From Gammaproteobacteria bacterium (GTDB lineage Bacteria > Pseudomonadota > Gammaproteobacteria > Steroidobacterales > XN24): DNA of 64,000 bases. Below, in pieces: positions 33,243 through 42,293 of the stretch (its first letter is position 1; each line of letters opens with the position of its first letter). Position numbers and translations under genes: made by a program. Location of the stretch: NCBI GenBank assembly GCA_029287575.1, contig JARFQW010000064.1, forward strand, positions 1 to 64,000, read 5' to 3'. The notes beneath the pieces were generated by a model. The model saw nothing but the letters and a program-made list of their open reading frames with translations, searched no databases and was not told the DNA's origin.

Positions 33243-36200
33243 TCAGCGACCTGCCTGGTAGCGGGTCTGGTAACGCTCATCCAGAATCTCGCGCCGGGTC
33301 ACGGCCTCGGGATCGTCCGTGAAGCGGCGGGGCATCGGCCCTACGGCATCACCGTGTTCGGTATACAGGTCCATGTCCTTGGCGTAGCCGTGAACCTCCA
33401 GCACCAGCCGGCGCCGCCATCCCTCCGGTGCCGGTGCCGGTGCCGGAAACTCCGCCTGAACCTCTTCGCCCGGCCCCATGATGACGAGAGCGTCGTCGGC
33501 GGTATCCACCAGCGGGAGCACGGGTCCGAGGGCTGTGTAGAAACCCGGCAGATAGCGGGTGTCCCAGAAGGCCTTGCGAACCGAGTAATCGTAGTCCGGG
33601 CGTCGCTGGGGGCGGGTCAGCCGCTCGGGAAATCCGGTCTTCGCGAGGCGCGCCCGATCGGGTTGTACGACTGCCAGGCGAAGGCCCTCGGGTGCCGGCT
33701 CCGCATAGACGATCTCGATGCGGTCCCAGTAGATTTCCAGGTTGGACGTGAGCCGCAGCGCCACGGTGTCCGGCGGCAGGGCGTCCAGCGGCAGGGCCAT
33801 GCGACGGGGCATTCCCGCCGGATAACCGAAGCCGGCATGGACCGTCTGCCACTGACCTCCGGCAAGCCGGGCCTCGAGGGTCGGCGGCTCGTAGCTTGCA
33901 CCAGCCTGCCAGGCGGCAAATACCGTTTGCGAATACGGATACTCCACCCAACCGTCGGCGGTCAGCACGGGCCGGCTGCCCGGTGGATTGATAACCCTGC
34001 CGAAATCCAGCGTGAGTTCCAGAGGCCGGGCCAGGCGCCCGAGAAAACGCTGGTCCAGCGGACCCGGGTCGGCCGCGCGATGGTCGGCGGCCGCGAGTTC
34101 GGCGGTCATATCCGCGCCATCGCCACGGGTGACCCGCAGCGGGGCGAGGGCCCGACGGTAGAACAATGGCGCCCCGGTCACCGCCGGCTCGCCGGTCTGC
34201 ATGCGCTCGTCAGGAATCACGTCCCACCCCGGCGGCAGATCGAAGACGTGCATGCGTAGCTTGTCCAGGTAGGCGTTCTCTTCCATGGGCTCGGTAATTT
34301 TTACCGCGTACCGCCCTTCCCTCGGCCGGGCCAGGCCTTCCGGAAGCAGGAAATACTCCCACGGGCGAGGCTCGCTGTAACGGCCGGGTTCTATGAGAAA
34401 CCCCAGACCGGCCACACCCAGCACGTCGCTGGTGAAGCGCCACTGGGTTCCGTCCCAGACAAAGAGCACCGGGCAGCTGGACAGCTGGCGCTGGGTCTCG
34501 GGAACGAGATGCGGGCCGCCGGCCTCGAGGCCGAGCTCCGTCTGGAAAACGCCATCCGACCAGTTGACCGCGATGTAGTCGGCGCTGGTGTCCCCGGACA
34601 GGCCGATGGAGAGGGGCTGCAGACTCTGGCCCGGCGCAGAATGGTTATCCAGCACCGCCCCCATGGCCCACCGGTCGCCGACCCGGACGCCGATGTGCGT
34701 CCCGATCCCGGACCGGTTGGACCGCATGGAATCGGCGCGCTCTTCCTTGCCGCTGAACATCAGCGCAAGAAAGGCATGGCGGCCCGGGCCGGGGGGCCAT
34801 TCGCGAAGATCCCCGGCCGCGTCCAAAGCCACCAGGGAAGGCCCGCGCTCGGCCATGCGCAGGAGCGGCAGCGCGGAAGAGACGAGCTCCTGTTCAGGGG
34901 TGATTTCAGCGAGAACCGCCCCGGTTGCCGGCGACGAAACGCGCACCGTTGCTGCTCCCGACAGCAGCAGCTCCGGACCGCCGTCGCCGTCGAAATCCTG
35001 AAGACCGAGGGTATCCGCCCACGGCGCGGGCGGCGTTTCCAGCTCCACGCTCTCCCAGTCCCGGCCAACGCGCCGCCAGAGGCGTATCTCCCCGGCGGTA
35101 CCCAGACCATAAATCTCCACTCGACCGTCGGCATCGGCATCCCCCGCGACAGCGCCGACGAGATGCGCCGAAACGAAGGATTCAAGGCCTTCCGCCGGCC
35201 GATAGCGCCACAACCGGTCATTGAGATAAACCCGGTGCGGCGGCTGACGGTTGAGAATGATCAGATCCAGATCACGGTCCGTGTCCAGATCGGCGGCAAT
35301 CACCTGGCTGCCGGTCTCGGCACCGCCGGCAATGCCCTGCTCCTCGGCCAGCCGCCGGAATGCCCCGTCACGATCGTTGCTGAACAACTCGTCACCAGCC
35401 CCGGCATTGACCACGAATATGTCCAAATCCCCATCATGGTCGGCGTCCAGCATCGCAGTGTCCGCGCAGACCCGATCGCCGTCGTCGGTACCCGACGCCT
35501 CGGCAATCTCTTCCCAGACACCGGGACCGGATTGCCGCCAGAGCTGATTGGGTCCCGAGCGGCACAGGTAGACGTCCGTCAGGCCATCGTTGTCTACATC
35601 GCCCCAGGCAACGGCATTGACGTTCTGTGTGCCCGCGAACGGGATGCCGCTGCGGGTCAGGAAGCGGCCATCGGCCTCCTCCAGCATCGCCAGCCCTTCG
35701 GCCCGGCTGACGATCAACTCGAGGACCCCGTCTCCGTCCGAGTCGCCCGCGGTCAGTCCGGCCCGGCCCGGGCCGGCCACGCCGTCGCCACCGATATCGG
35801 CCGGGGCGCCGAACAGGTCGCCCGCAGGGCGCGGCTTCCGTCTGGCCTCACTCTCGCCGACGGCCTGGGCCTCGCCCCTGGGTCCCATGCGTGTGTACTT
35901 GAACTCCGCGAGCCGCGCCCTCGGATTGTCCTCGAGCTGCTGATATGCCTCGATCATGGCGCGGGCTTCCTCGCGCCTGCCGAGGCGGCGCAGCACCAGG
36001 GCCGAGCCGTAATAGGCGCTGCGCAGATAAGGATCCAGGTTCATGGCCCGCTCGTAATACGCCAGGGTCTCCTCAAGCCGGCCTTCCTGCAGCAAATTCT
36101 GGCCGAGAAAGTAGGCCGCGTACGCGTCGTCCGGATCAGCGGCCAGGACCCGTTCGAAATGCCCGGCGGACAGCGCCGTATCGCCGATATACAGACGCAG

Positions 36201-36554
36201 AAGACCGCTGACGTAGTGGGCGCGGACATGGTCCGCATCGTCGGCCAGGACGCCCTCGAGTATGGTCAGCGCCCGCTCCTCGTCGCCGTCTTCCTGGCGG
36301 TTGAGCGTGGCGATCGCCAGGTTGACCCGCGCATCCAGCCAGCCGGGCTGACGACCCACCAGCTCCTCGAAGGTATCCCTGGCGGCGGGATAATCGAAGT
36401 ATCCCATCAGCCCGACACCCCGATTGTTCAGCGCCACATCCTCTGCGGGATAGGTCGCGGAACTCCCCCGATCACAGGCAGCGACCAGCAGCAGGGCGGC
36501 CAACGCACCCAACGCCGCCGGCGCGCGAAACCAGGCCGCGGCGATTGCCCTCAT
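33243..36554 (-). CDS. Large lipoprotein: TPR, FG-GAP propeller and beta-rich C-terminal region
   Basis: A 1103-residue protein with a lipobox (LLLVAAC, Cys27), so it should be lipid-anchored. Residues about 35-215 are TPRs. Residues about 255-560 carry FG-GAP/VCBS loops (DSDGDGVLELIV, DVDNDGLTDVYLCRSG, DADHDGDLDIFVVNAG, DLDTDRDLDLIILN, DFDGDGGPELLL). Residues about 590-680 resemble an ASPIC/UnbV module (RSNRSGIGTHIGVRVGDRW, YIAVNWSDG). The last 420 residues are beta-rich with no family I recognise (PVLFVWDGTQWRFTSDVLG, YAVKITEPMEENAYLDKL). It overlaps the nitrilase gene by 4 nt. Being a membrane-attached scaffold for the cytochrome and propellers is plausible but inferred. Confidence 0.88.
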   Translation of the reverse strand: MRAIAAAWFRAPAALGALAALLLVAACDRGSSATYPAEDVALNNRGVGLMGYFDYPAARDTFEELVGRQPGWLDARVNLAIATLNRQEDGDEERALTILEGVLADDADHVRAHYVSGLLRLYIGDTALSAGHFERVLAADPDDAYAAYFLGQNLLQEGRLEETLAYYERAMNLDPYLRSAYYGSALVLRRLGRREEARAMIEAYQQLEDNPRARLAEFKYTRMGPRGEAQAVGESEARRKPRPAGDLFGAPADIGGDGVAGPGRAGLTAGDSDGDGVLELIVSRAEGLAMLEEADGRFLTRSGIPFAGTQNVNAVAWGDVDNDGLTDVYLCRSGPNQLWRQSGPGVWEEIAEASGTDDGDRVCADTAMLDADHDGDLDIFVVNAGAGDELFSNDRDGAFRRLAEEQGIAGGAETGSQVIAADLDTDRDLDLIILNRQPPHRVYLNDRLWRYRPAEGLESFVSAHLVGAVAGDADADGRVEIYGLGTAGEIRLWRRVGRDWESVELETPPAPWADTLGLQDFDGDGGPELLLSGAATVRVSSPATGAVLAEITPEQELVSSALPLLRMAERGPSLVALDAAGDLREWPPGPGRHAFLALMFSGKEERADSMRSNRSGIGTHIGVRVGDRWAMGAVLDNHSAPGQSLQPLSIGLSGDTSADYIAVNWSDGVFQTELGLEAGGPHLVPETQRQLSSCPVLFVWDGTQWRFTSDVLGVAGLGFLIEPGRYSEPRPWEYFLLPEGLARPREGRYAVKITEPMEENAYLDKLRMHVFDLPPGWDVIPDERMQTGEPAVTGAPLFYRRALAPLRVTRGDGADMTAELAAADHRAADPGPLDQRFLGRLARPLELTLDFGRVINPPGSRPVLTADGWVEYPYSQTVFAAWQAGASYEPPTLEARLAGGQWQTVHAGFGYPAGMPRRMALPLDALPPDTVALRLTSNLEIYWDRIEIVYAEPAPEGLRLAVVQPDRARLAKTGFPERLTRPQRRPDYDYSVRKAFWDTRYLPGFYTALGPVLPLVDTADDALVIMGPGEEVQAEFPAPAPAPEGWRRRLVLEVHGYAKDMDLYTEHGDAVGPMPRRFTDDPEAVTRREILDERYQTRYQAGR

Positions 36555-37561
36555 GCCGGATCCTCCGGATCGCCGGCGGTTCGGCCCTTGGCGTCGGCGA
36601 CCCGGCGCCGAAGGCTTTCGATCGATGGCGGCGCGGCGCCACCGGGAGCCAGATGCTGCCGGTGCATGTAGGTATACAACTCACTGCGCAAGTGGGCGCG
36701 CATATCGTGACCGAAACGGCGCTTGCGCTCGGCGCGCAGAGCATCCACATCGATGGGCGCCACAACAATTTTTTCGCCCGGGCCCGGATCAGCCTGGGCC
36801 AGAATCCGACCGTCGTAGTCCACGACCATACTCCCGCCCGGCCAGCTGAACGGAGGGTAATGGGCCAGCGACGCCCCCTGATTCGCGGCCACGACGAACG
36901 CGGTATTTTCCAGCGCCCGGGTGCGGTTGACGAGGGACCACCAGTTCATGGGCTCGGCGGTGCCCCAGGGATCCATGTACGCGGAAATCCGGATCAGGAT
37001 CTCGGCGCCCCGGAACGCCAGCTCCCGGATGGTCTCTGGAAACAGCCAGTCATAGCAGGTGGCTACCGCGATTCTGCCAATCTCCGTGTCTGCAACCGGA
37101 AAGGGATCGTCCGGGTAGTCCGGCAGATCGTGGGGACTGGAATGCACCTCCCACGGAATCCAGGGATTCACCTTCCGGTATTTCGTCAGCACGCCCTCGG
37201 GACCCACCAGCACCGTGGTGTTGAAGACCAGGTTGGGATAGGCCGGATCGGCTTCCAGGAAGCTGCCCGTCTGGATGTAACAGCCCTGCTCACGGGCCAG
37301 CCGGACATACCGGTCCGTGTGTTCGTTCGGCACCGGTACAGCGAGGTGACGGCGCAGCTTGTCTACGGTTTCGTGAATCGGCACCGCATGGGCAAACTCG
37401 GGAAAAGCAAACAGGCGGACGTCGAAAAATGGCTCGTATCCCGCCAGGGTCTGCTCGACCATCGAGCACATGTGCTGCACCCGCTCGCCGATTTCCTCGC
37501 GGCTGGTGGGCGCCGGGAAGTCCGTCTGACAGGCGGCAGCGTAGACAGGAGATTGGTTCAT
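36551..37561 (-). CDS. Carbon-nitrogen hydrolase (nitrilase superfamily)
   Basis: A 336-residue soluble enzyme with the Glu-Lys-Cys triad of the family: E55 (LFAFPEFAHA), K130 (KYRKVNPWIPW) and C169 (ATCYDWLFPETIRE). The length and the ENTAFVVAANQG segment fit aliphatic amidases or nitrilases that hydrolyse amides or nitriles; the exact substrate cannot be told. There is no signal peptide, so it is cytoplasmic. It is the first gene of the six-gene operon whose other members are exported or membrane-bound, and it overlaps the lipoprotein gene by 4 nt, which is an odd partnership. It diverges from the histone H1-like gene with 186 nt between, where a shared promoter region must lie. Confidence 0.9.
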   Translation of the reverse strand: MNQSPVYAAACQTDFPAPTSREEIGERVQHMCSMVEQTLAGYEPFFDVRLFAFPEFAHAVPIHETVDKLRRHLAVPVPNEHTDRYVRLAREQGCYIQTGSFLEADPAYPNLVFNTTVLVGPEGVLTKYRKVNPWIPWEVHSSPHDLPDYPDDPFPVADTEIGRIAVATCYDWLFPETIRELAFRGAEILIRISAYMDPWGTAEPMNWWSLVNRTRALENTAFVVAANQGASLAHYPPFSWPGGSMVVDYDGRILAQADPGPGEKIVVAPIDVDALRAERKRRFGHDMRAHLRSELYTYMHRQHLAPGGAAPPSIESLRRRVADAKGRTAGDPEDPA

Positions 37562-37747
37562 GGTGTCGACCTGGGGGAGCCGCTCCGGCAGCCGGTCCGG
37601 CCGGCGGGATTGCGGTCATCCGAAGCGCCGTATTTTACATGGCCGTGAGTTCGCTCCACACCCTGCATGTGGATGCTGGCGGCTTGTGTACTAGTATTCT
37701 TTCAGGCGGATCTTCCGCGCCGAACCCCAAGAACGAGGACAGCATTC

Positions 37748-38497
37748 ATGGCCAAGCAGCTCAGCGACATCGAAAAGGCATTCCAGGAGGCCCGCCGGGA
37801 ATTCACCCGCACTGCCGAGGTGACCTACCGGCGCCTCAGCGAAGAACTCAAGAAGCTCAGCGACCGCGCGAACCGATCCGCCGACGACGTCCGCAAATTG
37901 CGTGACCGGTTGATCGCGCAGGCGGAAACGTCGGCCCGTCCGGTATCGAAGGCCGCCGAAAAGCGCATGACGCAGATGGAAAAGGCTCTGGCCGACGCTC
38001 GCAAGGAACTCGCCCGGATCCGGGAGGACAAGGACTGGGTACGCAACCAGCTCAACGAAGCCAAGGACTTCCTGATGAAGGCCATGGGAGCCGAGAGGGC
38101 CCTGGCCGCCTTCGAGAAGGAATTCGCCGGCCGGGGAGCCGGCGGCCGTCGAAAGGCTGCGACCAAGAAGCGGACCGCAGCCAAGAAGCGTCCGGCCGCC
38201 AAGAAACGTCCGGCCGCCAAGAAAGTCGCGAAGAAGAAACCCGCGACCCGGAAGAAAGCCGCAGCCAAGAAAAAGGCCGTGGCGAAGAAAAAGGCGGTAG
38301 CGAAGAAGAAGACCACGTCGAAAAAGAAAGCACCGGCGAAAAAAACGGCTTCGAAAAAGAAAGCCACCCGCAAGGTCAGCGCGAAGAAAAAGGCCGCGGT
38401 GAAGAAGGCCGTTGCCAAGGCCGCGTCGAAGAAGAAGGCGCCGGCGCGCCGGGTCTCCAAGAAGAAAAAGACTGCGAGCCGCAAAAAGAAAAGCTGA
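37748..38497 (+). CDS. Histone H1-like Lys/Ala-rich nucleoid protein
   Basis: A 249-residue protein from the ATG at 37748, with GAGGA upstream; the longer frame from 37667 is rejected. Residues 1-135 are predicted helical, with coiled-coil character (LSDIEKAFQEARREFTRTAE, KRMTQMEKALADARKELARI). From about 140 to the end the protein is almost only Lys and Ala with some Pro, Thr and Arg (AAKKRPAAKKRPAAKK, KKKAVAKKKAVAKKK). This layout is that of bacterial histone H1-like proteins, such as AlgP-type proteins, that bind DNA nonspecifically. The repetitive DNA of the tail is prone to length changes. A hairpin terminator follows 22 nt after the stop. It is not linked by function to its neighbours. 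Confidence 0.87.
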   Translation: MAKQLSDIEKAFQEARREFTRTAEVTYRRLSEELKKLSDRANRSADDVRKLRDRLIAQAETSARPVSKAAEKRMTQMEKALADARKELARIREDKDWVRNQLNEAKDFLMKAMGAERALAAFEKEFAGRGAGGRRKAATKKRTAAKKRPAAKKRPAAKKVAKKKPATRKKAAAKKKAVAKKKAVAKKKTTSKKKAPAKKTASKKKATRKVSAKKKAAVKKAVAKAASKKKAPARRVSKKKKTASRKKKS

Positions 38498-38518
38498 ATT
38501 CCAGCGATGAACCCGTCC

Positions 38519-38554
38519 GGGCGGTGCCGCGGAAGCGGCGCCGCCCGTTTCGTT
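38519..38554 (+). terminator. Rho-independent terminator after the histone H1-like gene
   Basis: A 12-bp GC-rich stem (38519-38530 with 38535-38546, one G-T pair) closes a GGAA tetraloop and is followed by GTTTCGTT. It ends the H1-like gene before the mod operon. The T-tract is short and broken, so efficiency may be moderate. Confidence 0.75.
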
Positions 38555-38569
38555 GGTTACCATGGATAC

Positions 38570-39403
38570 ATGAATCGAGGGAAATCATGCGGCGCGGGCG
38601 CGCCTGAGGTTCGCGAGGTGAGCCGCCAGGTCGGGCGGCGTGCCGCGATCCTGTCCGGTCTTCTCAGCTGGGTACTCGCGGCTGGACCGGCGGCTGCCGG
38701 GGACAGCGGGCCGCTGAACGTGTTTGCCGCCGCCAGTCTGACGGATCTGGTGAACCGCCTGGACGACGGCTTTTGTACGGAACAGGGACGCGGGCCGGGC
38801 TGCACTCGCGGGGTCTTCGGCGCAAGCTCGATTCTCGCCCGCCAGGTGGCCCAGGGGGCGCCGGCCGACGTCTATCTCACGGCCCACGAAGAGTGGATGG
38901 ACTTCCTGGAGTCCAGCGGCCGGATCGAACCCGGCTCACGCGTCGTCTTCGCGGGCAACCGGTTGGTTGTCGTACAGCCGGTTGGCGCGCGCGTCGAAAC
39001 CGACCCCATCGCCGCGCTGTCCGGCGGCCGAATCGCGGTGGCTGACCCCGACCATGTTCCCGCGGGGCGATACGCCCGGGAGGCGCTACGGTCACTTGGG
39101 CTCTGGGACACGCTCGGGGGGCAAATCATCCCGGCCGACAATGTTCGCCAGGCTTTGTTCCTCGTGGCCCGGGGCGAAGTCAGCGCGGGTATTGTCTATC
39201 TCAGCGATGCCCTCGCCTCCGCACGCGTCTCGGTCGTGGCGATCCTGCCGGAAACCCTCCATTCACCAATCCGCTACACCGCGGCGGTCCTGCGCGGCGG
39301 CGAACCCGGCGCGCGGGAATTCGTACGCTTCCTCGGCGGACCGCGGGCCGGCGTGACGCTCACCGAGCTGGGCTTCGAAACCGCCCGGGCGAGCAATGAT
39401 TGA
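38570..39403 (+). CDS. modA: Molybdate ABC transporter substrate-binding protein
   Basis: A protein of 277 residues from the ATG at 38570, or 261 from a GTG at 38618 that sits directly before a normal signal peptide (RRAAILSGLLSWVLAAGPAAA); the second start may be the real one. The mature part has the ModA pattern: LNVFAAASLTDLVNRL, VFGASSILARQVAQGAPADVYLTA, GNRLVVVQP, IAVADPDHVPAGRYAREAL and GIVYLSDA. Ser residues in AAASL and GASS fit oxyanion binding. It captures molybdate in the periplasm. Its stop overlaps modB by 8 nt, and modC and maturation genes follow in the same operon. Confidence 0.93.
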   Translation: MNRGKSCGAGAPEVREVSRQVGRRAAILSGLLSWVLAAGPAAAGDSGPLNVFAAASLTDLVNRLDDGFCTEQGRGPGCTRGVFGASSILARQVAQGAPADVYLTAHEEWMDFLESSGRIEPGSRVVFAGNRLVVVQPVGARVETDPIAALSGGRIAVADPDHVPAGRYAREALRSLGLWDTLGGQIIPADNVRQALFLVARGEVSAGIVYLSDALASARVSVVAILPETLHSPIRYTAAVLRGGEPGAREFVRFLGGPRAGVTLTELGFETARASND

Positions 39404-40088
39404 CGCCCTGCAGCCAGGAGAATGGGACGCCATTCAGCTGAGTCTCCGGGTTGCCGCGGTCAGTCTCGTGGTGAGCCTGCCGTTTGCCATCGGCGTGGCT
39501 CTGCTGCTGGCACGAAAACAGTTTCCCGGCAAGCTGCTGGTCGAAACCCTGGTCCATCTGCCCCTGGTCTTGCCACCGGTCGCCACCGGCTATGTGCTGC
39601 TCGCCTTGTTCGGAACGGCGGGACCCGTCGGCGGATTTCTCCAGAACACGTTCGGTGTCGAGCTGGCCTTCCGGTGGACGGGCGCGGTGCTCGCCGCAGC
39701 GATTATGGCCTTTCCGCTCATGGTTCGCCCGATGCGCGTCGCGCTCGAAGCCGTGGATCCCGGCCTGGAGCAAGCGGCCGCCACCCTCGGAGCCAGCCGC
39801 CTGCGGACGTTGTTGTCGATCACGCTCCCGCTGGCGGCGCCGGGCGTCATTGCCGGCGCGGTTCTCGGGTTTGCCAAAGCCCTGGGCGAGTTTGGCGCCA
39901 CCATCACGCTGGCGGCGAATATTCCGGGAGAAACCCGGACCGTGCCGCTGGCCATATGGAGCGCCCTGCAAACACCGGGGGGAGAACCGGCCGCCTGGCG
40001 GCTGACCGTGGTGGCAATGATGATCGCCGTGCTCTCCCTGGTCGTTGCCGAGTGGCTCGCGCGCCCACGGAGGCCGCATCGTGCTTGA
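39396..40088 (+). CDS. modB: Molybdate ABC transporter permease
   Basis: A 230-residue membrane protein with about five helices and the permease cytoplasmic loop motif (EAVDPGLEQAAATLGASRLRTL, then LPLAAPGVIAGAVLGFAKALGEFGAT) that docks on the ATPase. The length and the sequence LVLPPVATGYVLL are typical of ModB. The ATG lies inside the end of modA (8-nt overlap), and the modC start lies inside its own end (8 nt), so the three are translationally coupled. Confidence 0.95.
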   Translation: MIDALQPGEWDAIQLSLRVAAVSLVVSLPFAIGVALLLARKQFPGKLLVETLVHLPLVLPPVATGYVLLALFGTAGPVGGFLQNTFGVELAFRWTGAVLAAAIMAFPLMVRPMRVALEAVDPGLEQAAATLGASRLRTLLSITLPLAAPGVIAGAVLGFAKALGEFGATITLAANIPGETRTVPLAIWSALQTPGGEPAAWRLTVVAMMIAVLSLVVAEWLARPRRPHRA

Positions 40089-41196
40089 CCTGAACGTCCG
40101 CCTCGAGCGTGACGGATTTCGGCTGGATGCCTCGCTGTCAGCGTCTGCCGGCGTGACCGCGTTGTTCGGACCCTCCGGGGCCGGCAAGACGACCCTGGCT
40201 CACGTCCTTGCCGGCCTGCTGCGACCGGATGAGGGCCGGATACGGCTGGATGACGACATCCTGTTCGACTCCGATCAGAAACTGTGGAAACCGGCCCGGC
40301 AGCGCCGGATCGGGTGCGTGTTTCAGGAAGCGCGCCTGTTTCCCCATCTGTCGACCGAGGGCAATCTCCGCTTCGCCCTGCGCCAGGCCCGCGGGGCGGA
40401 CCCGGTGATCGGCTGGGACGATGCCGTGGAGATGTTCGAGCTGGCGGCGCTTCTGCCCCGGCGCCCGGACCGTCTGTCGGGTGGCGAACGGCAGCGGGTT
40501 GCGCTGGCCCGCGCCCTGCTGGCGGCGCCGCGCCTGCTCATCCTGGACGAGCCTCTTGCCGCGCTGGATCCGCACCGGCGCAAGCGGCTGGTGGGTTACC
40601 TTCGCCGGCTGCGGGACCACCTGGACCTGCCGCTGGTGTACATCACCCATGAACCCCGGGAGATCGCCCGATTTGCCGACGAAGCCGTGCTGATGCGCGA
40701 GGGCCGGATTCTGCTGGCCGGTGCTGCCCACGACGTCCTTTCCTCCGGGGCCTTCGTGGAGATGACCGGTGATCCGGACCCCTGGTCGGTGCTGGCGCCG
40801 GAGGTCACCGGGCATACGCCAACCGGCGCCACGATGCTTGCCCTCGGGGCCCAGGCCTTCCGGATACCGCGCATCGATGCCCTTCCTGGCGAGCAGGTTC
40901 GCCTGGTGGTCCGCGGCCGCGACCTGTTGTTGTCCACGGCCACGTCGCCACTGGAGGAGATCAGCATTCGCAATGCGTTTGCGGTTGAGATCGGCTCGAT
41001 CGCATCGCAGGATGGGGTGTGCCTTGTCGATCTGATGCTGGGGGCATCCCGCCTGGCCCTGAGGCTGCCCGCCGCCACGGTGCGGGCCCTGGGCCTCGAA
41101 CCCGGACGCCCGGCACAGGTGCTGATCCGATCGGTGGCCTTCGAGGGTCGCAGCCTGGAGCCTGAAACCTGCATTGCTGGAGAATTGGATACATGA
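40081..41196 (+). CDS. modC: Molybdate ABC transporter ATP-binding protein
   Basis: A 371-residue protein from the GTG at 40081; it begins VLDLNVRLERDGFRLDASL, which matches ModC N-termini, while the upstream part of the frame lies in modB. Visible motifs are Walker A GPSGAGKTT, Q-loop FQEARLFPHL, signature LSGGERQRVALARAL, Walker B LLILDEPLAALD and H-loop ITHE. The last 80 or so residues are a TOBE-type molybdate-binding domain (SIRNAFAVEIGSIASQDGVC, RLALRLPAATVRALGL). It powers molybdate import with ModAB. The stop overlaps the XdhC-like start by 4 nt (ATGA). Confidence 0.95.
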   Translation: MLDLNVRLERDGFRLDASLSASAGVTALFGPSGAGKTTLAHVLAGLLRPDEGRIRLDDDILFDSDQKLWKPARQRRIGCVFQEARLFPHLSTEGNLRFALRQARGADPVIGWDDAVEMFELAALLPRRPDRLSGGERQRVALARALLAAPRLLILDEPLAALDPHRRKRLVGYLRRLRDHLDLPLVYITHEPREIARFADEAVLMREGRILLAGAAHDVLSSGAFVEMTGDPDPWSVLAPEVTGHTPTGATMLALGAQAFRIPRIDALPGEQVRLVVRGRDLLLSTATSPLEEISIRNAFAVEIGSIASQDGVCLVDLMLGASRLALRLPAATVRALGLEPGRPAQVLIRSVAFEGRSLEPETCIAGELDT

Positions 41197-42293
41197 ATCC
41201 GGATATACCTGCGCTGCTCCCGGTCTTTCGCGAGCTCACCAGTGACGGCGAGCCGCTGGTGCTCGCCACCATCGTGGAAACCGAGGGCTCGACCTATCGC
41301 AAGCCCGGGGCACGGATGCTGATCGATGCCGGCGGCAACTGGCACGGCATTCTCGGCGGCGGATGCTTTGAGGGCGACCTGGCCGAGCGGGCGGCGAAAA
41401 CCCGGGCCGACGGTACCGGTCAGCTCGTCGAATACGACATGCGGGGAGAAGGCGACCTGCTCTGGGGGCTCGGTCTGGGCTGCGACGGTCTCGTCCGGAT
41501 CCTTCTCCAGCCGCTGGACCCGGAACAAGGCTATCAGCCCTTCGGGTGGCTGGCCGGGCTGGTCGAGGGGAAACGGCAAGGGGTGCTGGCCACCCTGCTC
41601 CGGCCTGCCGGCGACCTCCCGGCAGGTGCATCCCTAGGCGTCGAAGCGGACTGCGCCACAGCGCTGGGAATGGACGGCACCCAGGTTCCGGAGGTCGTAG
41701 CGGCGGCGAGGAAGCACCTCGGCGAAACCCGTTCGGCCCGCCTCCAGGCGGGCGGATCCGACGACCCGCTGGACCTGCTGCTGACTCCCTGCGGTCCGGC
41801 CCCGCACCTGCTGCTGATCGGTGCCGGGCCCGATGCGCAGCCAGTGGCGCGGATGGCCAGAGACCTGCACTGGGACATTACGGTCCTCGACCATCGCGAG
41901 GCCCTGGCCCGTCCCGACCGGTTCCCCGCCGAGTGCCGGGTACAGTCCATGGAGCCCGAGAACCTGGGAGACGACCTCGACCTTGCGGCCGTATCCGCGG
42001 CGCTGCTGATGACCCACAATTTCGCCGCGGACGTGCGCTGGCTGAAGGCAGTGGCCGCCGCTCCTCCCGCATACGTGGGCCTGCTGGGTCCGGCCCGCCG
42101 CAAGCAACGGCTCCTGGACGCACTGGACGACAGCGAGCGCGCCGCGGTTGCCGGTCGCGCCGTGGGACCGGTGGGTTTAGACATCGGCGGCGAAATGCCC
42201 GGGTCCATAGCGCTGTCCGCCCTCGCGGAGATTCACGCCTTTCTCGCAGGCCGCGGCGGCCTCCCGCTCGGCGCAGCGGGCCGTGACGGCTAG
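41193..42293 (+). CDS. XdhC/CoxI-family molybdenum-cofactor maturation protein
   Basis: A 366-residue protein. The N-terminal XdhC/CoxI domain shows ETEGSTYRKPGARMLID, GGGCFEGDLAERA and GLGLGCDGLVRIL. The C-terminal Rossmann-like domain starts near 205 (HLLLIGAGPDAQPVARMARDL) and ends GLLGPARRKQRLL and GLDIGGEMPGSIALSALAEI. Proteins of this family bind molybdenum cofactor, promote sulfuration of the metal, and insert it into xanthine-oxidase-family enzymes. It is coupled by ATGA to modC and by an 11-nt overlap to the next gene. The client enzyme is not in this window. Confidence 0.92.
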   Translation: MNPDIPALLPVFRELTSDGEPLVLATIVETEGSTYRKPGARMLIDAGGNWHGILGGGCFEGDLAERAAKTRADGTGQLVEYDMRGEGDLLWGLGLGCDGLVRILLQPLDPEQGYQPFGWLAGLVEGKRQGVLATLLRPAGDLPAGASLGVEADCATALGMDGTQVPEVVAAARKHLGETRSARLQAGGSDDPLDLLLTPCGPAPHLLLIGAGPDAQPVARMARDLHWDITVLDHREALARPDRFPAECRVQSMEPENLGDDLDLAAVSAALLMTHNFAADVRWLKAVAAAPPAYVGLLGPARRKQRLLDALDDSERAAVAGRAVGPVGLDIGGEMPGSIALSALAEIHAFLAGRGGLPLGAAGRDG

